From contig NC_135568.1 in NCBI RefSeq assembly GCF_964340395.1, positions 20,723,081-20,787,080 on the forward strand: a stretch of 64,000 nucleotides of DNA, written 5' to 3'. Shown one piece after another: positions 41,601 to 50,600 of the stretch. A program made the position numbers and the translations under genes. This stretch comes from Glandiceps talaboti. Lineage: Eukaryota; Hemichordata; Enteropneusta; Spengelidae. Under the pieces are notes generated by a model. That model did no database searches and was not told the origin of the DNA. It worked only from the letters and a program-made list of their open reading frames with translations. The first letter of the stretch is position 1; every line of letters starts with the position of its first letter.

Positions 41601-44600
41601 TGATAACTATGTACTCCCTTTTTTTTTGATTATTTCATTTTCTATTAATTGGGTTCATTACCATCCACACAGCAGCAGTTTTGTCATCTTTCAAAAAACT
41701 ACCCGTGCTTACACAGTGTGTCATGGTGCCGTATATATCGTCTACGACTATTTTTGTCTCGTAAAATAAAATAATAATATCGACATTCCTGTCTCCCAAA
41801 ATAAAATAAAATTTGAACATGATGAAGAGAACTATGGCTAGGCATGTCTTACAGTGCAAATTTTTGTTTTATTTATTTATTTTGTTTTGATTTTTGACAT
41901 GGGAGCGTGGCATATGAACTGCACTGTGCTTTGTCCATATGAACGTGTGTTCGCCGAGATGTATGTAATTTTCCAGGTAGACGCAACAATGGCAAGACAA
42001 ACAATCCGGACTACGCATGCATTACAAAATATTTGCAATGCCCATTTCTGTTTTTAAGTCAACTTCGTGTAAATTTTAGCAACTTGTAAATTACTGATTA
42101 TTCCTAGTCGTTCTGCAAAGTCATGTAAACAATAAAGTAGTGTCCTGGTTGCTTTTACTGCCTATATCTTGCTTGTGTATATCATATGTGTATGGCACAC
42201 GTGTACCATTGCATACACACATAAATGCAGTGCATGACATGTGTGATTCGCGTGATAACTATAGCTACATTGTAATACATTCTAGTGACGTCAGTCGACT
42301 TGCACGCGCAAAATATAACAGTCGCCATCTTTATAACACCGCACTTGTCAACAAGCTTCAAGACTGAGAAATTCTGGATAATAATATTGATATTCCTGTA
42401 ACAATCGATGTAGTGATACTGTGATCGATCCCAACTATATTGTGTCCTTATCGTTTGAATTTGGCATGTGTCACTGGGACCCGGAAATATGTACATATGC
42501 ATACGCACATCACGTTGTTAGTTGAGTTGGAGAATCTAAAAGCAGACGATATTTTGTTGGATAAAATCCAAGTACAAACAATAATATACAGTATGGAGTC
42601 AACGATCATGTCAACTTGTACTCAAATGTGTGTGTACACTTACTTTGAAGATTTTGTGATAAAAGACTGAACCAAGCTGTGTAAATGGTATTGTCAAGGA
42701 CTGCTGTTTAGGTATTTACAATTTATTCTGGTGATTTTAGAGTTTTAGCCAGAATTGCATAGGTTTGATACAGATAATTTCAAAACTCATGAAACCTTGT
42801 TATAACATATATCACCAACCCATACATTCAAACAGCAATGATGTTTTTTCCTAAATTTGAAATTTTTAAAGTGTTTTATGTCTAATTTTTCAAAAAATCA
42901 CATAATATGGTTATTTTGGTTACCATGGCAACTGATGTTCATTAAATGACCATTTTTTTTTAATTCAGCATGACAAACTACCCTTGGTAGTGGGGTCAAT
43001 GTGCAAATAAAAAGATATTTATCAGATTTATAATGTTATTTGTGAGATGTATGTGTATGTAATGAAAACATAATTTTCACGTCTAACTTATGTTTCCATG
43101 GAAACAGCCATCCAATTTTATACAATTTATGTTACACCAGGTAGCACTAACTCATACATGTCTAATACAAGGATATTTTTTCACTGTATTATCTTTTTTT
43201 TCAATGCTTTATGTCACATTTTGGAAAAATGATTAACATATTATGGTGATTTTGGTTACCATGGCAACAGATGTTCATAAAATGACCCCCTTTTTTGAAC
43301 TCAGCATACAAAACTACCCGAGGTAGGGTGGTTAATATTCAAATAAACCCAATTATTATAATTTTTATTATCATTATATACTATTATTTAATTATTATTT
43401 ATCTGCCTAACAGTTACTTTATTTATCTGGCGATATACATGTAATGTCACAATGTGTGTATTTTGTATGTTATTTGTAAGTTGACTTTTGTGTGATTGTA
43501 GATGTATGAGGACCTCAATGATATGAAGCCGACTCTTCAACACTTTGCATTGTTTGCAACACTAGCACCCTTAAGAACGTTCCCACCAAATTTCAGACCA
43601 CTCAGCCCAGTAGTTTTTGAATTTACATTTTGTGACCCAAATCACTTACCCGTGATGTGATCATTTTGTCAAAATGATCAAATTGCAACTAGACCACAAG
43701 TACTGTCCCTATCAAATACGAAGTCAATCAGTCTGGCGGCTTTCGAGTTTAAATCATCCACATACAAACACACACACACATACACACTTATGCACACACA
43801 TGCACAAAGACAGACAGACAGCCAGACAGACACCACACCATACCTATAGCACTACTGAACCTTAAAGTTCAGCTGTGCTAAAAAGTTGTACATTAATCGT
43901 TGACCTTGTTTGGATTAGAGGATGCAATGTGAATGTTTTATGCTTGAGAGACTGCAATGGACTGTGCGCTCTCCAGGGAATTGAGGAAAAATAAAGGGCA
44001 GTTGTGCAGCTATAGGTCCATGCCAGTGTGGGAAAGCACTACATAAAAAGTAACATTATTATTATTATTAACAATATTACAACTTACTGTAACTGACTGT
44101 CATCTATCATTTCTTCTGTATCTGAAAAGTTGAGGACATGGTCACCTCTTGGCATTGGTTGCACTGAAAATAAATAAAGTACTCAAGTTTACAAGGTGGA
44201 TAGGTATTGTAGTATAACTGTACGGTATGGCCAATATTTGATCATGTTTTATTGACATCATTCTGTCTTGACAAGTTGATTAGTACATGTATTAAAATTA
44301 AATAAAATGAAGTTCATAAATCTGTATTGTCTACACATAAAATACAAAAATCCTGTTCAGACTAGTCTGATGTGTTAACAGTTAGTTAATACCCATTTTG
44401 CTGTTGTTATCTTTGCACTACAGTTGCTAGGTTGTTGTTTTGGGTGTGTCCATGTGGCTAGGTATAAGTATTTATATTTGAATGCATGGCTATCCCTCAA
44501 AATGTTGACTCAGAGTTTGACATGTACAGGATTAGCAGTCCTCTACTGGAGCTAATATAAGTGTACATGCAAAAGGGTGATAATTTTTTTTGTTATTACG

Positions 44601-47600
44601 ATTATTTTGCCATAAAAATAAAGGAAATTGAGTTTTGTCATAGTGTAAAATGACTCTGACATGAGAAATTGCATGAAAAATGAGCCACTCTAGGCCCCGC
44701 CACAGAGCACCTCAAGAAATACTTCTCATTTGCATATAGATCAACCAGATTTTGGACATCGTGACATCACTTGAGGAACACAATCGTCTTCTTCAGTGTA
44801 TCTTTACATGTAAAGCAATTATGGCCAGAACACGACGTTGAATATATTGGTCAGATGCCTCAAGCATAGAGCAATACACTCCAGCTTTAACATGTGATGG
44901 TGTGATTCAGTCATATTCATTTGAATCGGACGCTAGCAGTAACGATAGTTCCTCTGGCAATGAATGGAGTGGGGAAGATGGTGGTCAACCACAAAGATTG
45001 ACACTACTTGATAAGGATTTTTTCGTAAATTTCACTGCAAAATGTAGTCATGGCTAGTACACATTATATATAATGGTATACCTGTGTTTAAATGTCCATC
45101 ACGCAAGTTTAATGTTTGTTTTCTGACTATGCCTTGCTGTCTTGTACCGCAACATGGACCATCCATTATATTGTTTAAGGTTTGGTTACATAAAGTGAAG
45201 ACTGTTATCAGTATCCTATGTTGACACAACTATTCAATGTCTTGATGAGAGTGGAAAACAGCTGCCAGTCAGTCTCACTGTTACCTCAACACAAAAACTG
45301 AATAACAGGACTTTGTATTTTTTTTATTGCATGTATACAGTTGTCAATGTAAATTGTAGGTGACAATAACGTTAGTTATAATATATTACTTTTTGTCACT
45401 TTTGTCCATTTATTTTGTGAATCCCATGTGATACGCTATGCTCATCACTGAATGAAAGTGAGATATTGCACTTTTTGTGAATCTAGTATCAAACTTTGAC
45501 TAGTCTACCCCAAAGATCAAAGATCATTTACATGTAAATACATACCGCTGTGTTGTCAACCAACACTACTTAGGTGACACTCAGTAAAATGTCATTGAAA
45601 TGAAGGAATGATATATTCTAATACGCCGTATTCCGGTTATCGAAGAAGCCCCGAAAAGATAAAAGATATGATTGTTTGGCCACTAGGGGCGCTGTTTTAG
45701 AACCGGAAGTGAGGGCCAGAATTTGTAGAGCATTGTTGCAAAGCATAGAGTCTCTATAGTCATCGTAACCACTGACTAAAGATTTTCTGTCATTCCCCGT
45801 AACTTTACTATAATATTGCATTATCGCCCATCAAATAACGAAATAGCAAATTAACCTCTTGTTCTCCTAATATTTCGCGTAAGTTTGGCTCTGCAATTCG
45901 ACCGTGAGGAAAACCCAAAAGTAGCAACATTTTGAAACGGGTAGTACACTGACATCTCACTCACGTTTTCAGTGTGACCTCGTCCATTTGCGTTACCGTT
46001 GGAGAAATTGTAGCGATTGCTTCCAGTCAAACATCGGAACGGAAAAAGGTACAAAAACAGAGGAAAGAACCCTCAAAATCACAATATACGCTACATTTAT
46101 TGCAGCATGTATAAAACCAATCTGATTAAAATCCGATGTAGATGTCGGCTAATCATTCATTGCTATTTTACTTTCGTTATTGTGCCTGAATTGACCTTCG
46201 TGGTACATGTTTGATCACCTCTCTACCGATCAGGATAAAAACGTAAACATGTACCACGAAGGTCAATTCAGGCAAAATAACGAAGGTAAAATAGCAATGA
46301 ACGATTAGCCGACATCTACATCGGATTTTAATCAGATCGGTATAAGACATGGTATGATGAGTGAACCACGTAAACGTTACATGGAAGGCCGATTCATTGA
46401 AGGGGTGGGCGGTGTGGTACATCAATCACAATAACAATATTTATGATTCGTTGCCGACTTCAATGGGGTTTTTTATACACTGATGGTCCTGAATGAAGAA
46501 TAGCAAGCTAACCAAAGTGTGATAGTAAAGATGAGTATATCAATACAAATATGTTTATGCCAACTTATAACCAGTACATGAAATGTTTTTTTCCGGACAA
46601 AGTTTTATGATTTCACCCGTGGTGCTACACCACTGTTCTAATAAACAAGAAAGGCCTAAGTATGCGGCGACATCAGTTACAATATAAACATGTGGCTTGG
46701 TAATTGTCGACCGAACTCTCAATATTGCAATGACTGTAGCTGGAAGCTGTTCGATCTGATTAAAATCCGATGTAGATGTCGGCTAATCGTTCATTGCTAT
46801 TTTACCTTCGTTATTTTGCCTGATATTATTTTTCTTGGTACATGTTTACATTTTTTAGCCTGATCGTAGAGGAGGCGATCAGGCAAGCTAAAAAATGTAA
46901 ACATGTACCAAGAAGGTCAATTCAGGCAAAATAACGAAGGTAATAGCAATGAACGATCAGCCAACATCTACATCGGATTTTAATCAGATTGGAAGCTGTT
47001 GTCAGATTTGTAATTTTCTAATCGTTCTTTTGTCAAGCAACAGACACCAGTAAGGTAAAGAAATATGTTTATCATGTCTACATCGGGTATATTTCGAAGG
47101 TCCTCCGTCCAACTTTCAATGTTTCCGCTGTCGATTAGTTCTATCGTTTGATGCTTGACAGCCACTATTCGTCTCCTCTTCCGTTCTCTCAGAAAATTAT
47201 CATTTTCTAGTGTTTCAAGACCAAGGTTGACAGCATTTCTGGCGATATCTAGTAGATTTAGAAGTAGTAATTTTCCACTCTTTTATGAATGCACGGAGTT
47301 CTTTTACACCCATTTTGTTGACAGCTTCATACATCGCCATACTATTAGATGCCATGACGAAAATTCTGGCCCTCACTTTGTCAGATATGGTGCGCCCTCT
47401 CGCGATACTTTCCTGCGAAACAACCGGAAGTTCGATAACCGGCATACGCCGTATTCCCTTATCAAAATGAAACAAGTCATTGAAAATGACATAGTCCCCG
47501 CTATGATTGGGTTTTATGGAACTGGCAGTTTATGTTGTCATTTTCAAACCTGGTTAATGTTGTTTGTCCTCATATGGTTGTTTTTGATATCACTACTCTG

Positions 47601-50600
47601 TTCAAGCATGTCTGAGTTATAGCTTTGGACATGAAAACTGCGCCAACAAAATGGCTGCCAGGCAGCCATATCGGATTGTATCACGATAAAAATGGATATG
47701 CACATGTATGTCATAGAACACTGTGCTAATACCAACTTTAAATGAGATCTGTTCAAGCATGTCTGAGTTATGGCTTTGGACATGGAAAATTCGCAAACAA
47801 AATGGCTGCCAGGCAGCCATATTGGATCGTATCATGACAACAATGAATATGCACATGTATGTCATATAACACTGTCCTACTAGCAATTTTGAATGAGATC
47901 TGTTCAAGCATGTCTGAGTTATGGCTTTGGACATGGAAAATTTGCAAACAAAATGGCTGCTAGGCGGCCATATTGGAACGTATCATAAAACAAATTGACA
48001 TGCATATGTATGCCTTAGTATGTTGCCCCTGTACCAAGTTTGAAAAAAATTGGTCCAGGCATCTCCAAGAAACAGCTCCGGATGGAGGGATGGATGGACG
48101 TAACCCAATCCATCAGTCCCGTCCCAGATTTCATCTGGCGGGGACTAAAAAGGTGAAAAATAGTTGGAGTGAGTATTCAAAAAAAAATTATTTTGCCTAC
48201 CCTTTCCAGTTTTTATCTTTCAATAGAAACCATCATTTAGCCATGGCTATGGGCGTGGTCCTGTTGCTAGGCATATTTGCATACATTCTTTGAATATTTA
48301 TTCACTTACCTACGCATCCCTGCTGTTATCTTTGTAATATGCATCATTATTTCACTGTTTCTAAGGGCATGGTCATGGTTGCTAAGACCAATTGTGTCAA
48401 AAATTTTTAACAATAACTGCAGAATAACACCAGAAACATCTCCACCAAGTTTCAACCCCATTCACCATGCAGTTTTCAATAGATATACGATTTATCGATA
48501 TTGAGATTTTTAGACCTAATTTGTACATTGTCGATAGGATTATCACATTGTGATTACAGCTTCATCTACACATCCCTAGATGCATCCTGCCCAATCTGCT
48601 CAGTAGTTTGGGATTATATATTTTTGACCAAAAAGACACATTTTAGCCCTAATTTCCATATCACTGATGGTATCATCATGTCATGAACAATTCTTAATCC
48701 AAAAATCCCTAAAAAGAATGTTCCCATCAAATTTCAGCCCAATCTACTCAGTAGGTTTTGAGTTTAGGTTTTTTGACCAAAAATCACATCTTTTGACCAA
48801 AATCACACTGCTGTTAAGATCATTTTGATTTGAACAATTTCCCAACTAGACAACAAATGTAATATACCCACCAAATGTCATGGCAATCGGTCCAGCGGTT
48901 TATGACTTTAAGTTGTTTACACACATCCACACTGACAGACAGACAGTTTGCCACGCCTGTAGCACTAATGAAGCTAAGAAGTTCTGTTATGCTAAAAATG
49001 AATTTTACACAGGTCTTCATATGAACTAAACTATAAGGTATGTCTGTGCATGTTGTGTGTGTCGCCATCTGAATGTGTGCACTTTTATCATCACCCAGTC
49101 TGGCAAGGGGTGACACAGTTTGTACCTTATCCTCATCTAGTCTAGCAAGGATGAGATGGGCTAATCATGCCATCCTGTGAACTTGATGGGTGTAAGTACA
49201 CAATGTGGAGCCATGGTTACGTTTCCACCAGTGTCTATAGTTATCTTAGCAAATTTAAGGGTATTGGTTTTTTATTGTTGCTATGACTATTGTCTCAGTT
49301 GCTAGGCATACATTGTACCATCTTATAAGGCTGCGCAAATTCAAAATTATGTTTGACGTCACCCCAAGACCCTAAAACCTAGGAGGGGGGGGGGGGGGGG
49401 GGGGGTTTACAAAACAAACTAATTATATATTCCAAAATATGCAAATGAGATAATATAAGAAAATTGAAAGCAAATATCCATAATAGAAAGCCCTTATCTT
49501 TCGCATTTAAGCAGATTTCATACATCAGATGTTTACAGTGTCATGTACGTACAAAGGTTGTGTGTACAACAGACAATTTCAATGAAATAATATACTCAAG
49601 CATATAAGTTGAACAACATTTTATTGAACCAGTTTGGACCAGATATACTGGCCTTCTGTCAAACACCTTGAAAGTTAAAATGTCATTTTGATGAAGTTCA
49701 TCTGTACTACACAACATGCATGGTACAGTGTCATGACAACAGTCAAAAATTTCATGGCAAAAAAATTGAACAGTTGGAATAAACTAGCAATGAACAATAC
49801 TGGTTTAATGTGCATATTTATACTGCACAACATGCGAGGTACTTCAAATGCATAGTCAAAACAAGTTTTCTTGCAAAATGATCAAGTTTGTGAACTCCGT
49901 GTATCAAACACATGAATGGAGAATGGGTGTGACAACCACAAACAGTCAGAACTGGGCAAACTTTCTCTTTTTGGCTTTATTTCGTACACTCTTTCACAGA
50001 GTTGGCCTTACAAGTGACACACACTGGATGGACTGTCTGGTATGTAGCTTTCATTTCCTCAGTCACAGGGAAAACGTCTTCATCACCACAGCTGTAACAG
50101 ACATCTGGTAGACTGAGTTTGGATGAGTAGTAATGTGTTGAGATTTCACTGCAACAACTCTGATTCTGGCTCACTACACATGTTCCATACAGAGGATGAC
50201 CTGATTGTACTAGTAACCCACCACAGGTATAAAGACACACATCTAGGAGTGCCTGAAGTTGTTGTTTTTGCTGTGAATCAAGCCTCTTTGCAGAATAAAT
50301 ACACCTATCAAAGAGAAATAGAAAACAGAGAAATTCATATTTGTATTATTTTTGACATATACTGGTATAACATATACTACATATACATAGCATAGAAAAT
50401 ACACATAACAAGACTGTAAATGTCCCCAGTGTACTAGGTTCTGTCCTTTCTCTTCCCTTCATTCACACTGCACAGTATTTACTACATTGTATAGTTTGGA
50501 GGAGACTACAAATGGGAAAAGAAATATCTAATGTACAGTGGATAATATCAAATGTACTACGTACTAATGTATGCCTTACCTGGGCTTTTTGCAATCTATG

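Larger units (their letters stand above)
38031..44087. other. MCRS1 intron with small dispersed duplications only
   Basis: No gene-like frame. It contains a (TTA)n tract at about 38565-38600; a diverged pair of about 100-bp segments (38935-39045 and 39475-39575, sharing gtgcatttgaaaaagttgaa or its one-base variant); a pair of segments with a palindromic motif near 42919 and 43255; and a repeat-family copy at 43570-43885. Short open frames look like chance. Confidence 0.6.

Noticed and set aside
46017-46425. Short frames over the first foldback element
   Set aside because: They are mirror translations of inverted arms, not genes.
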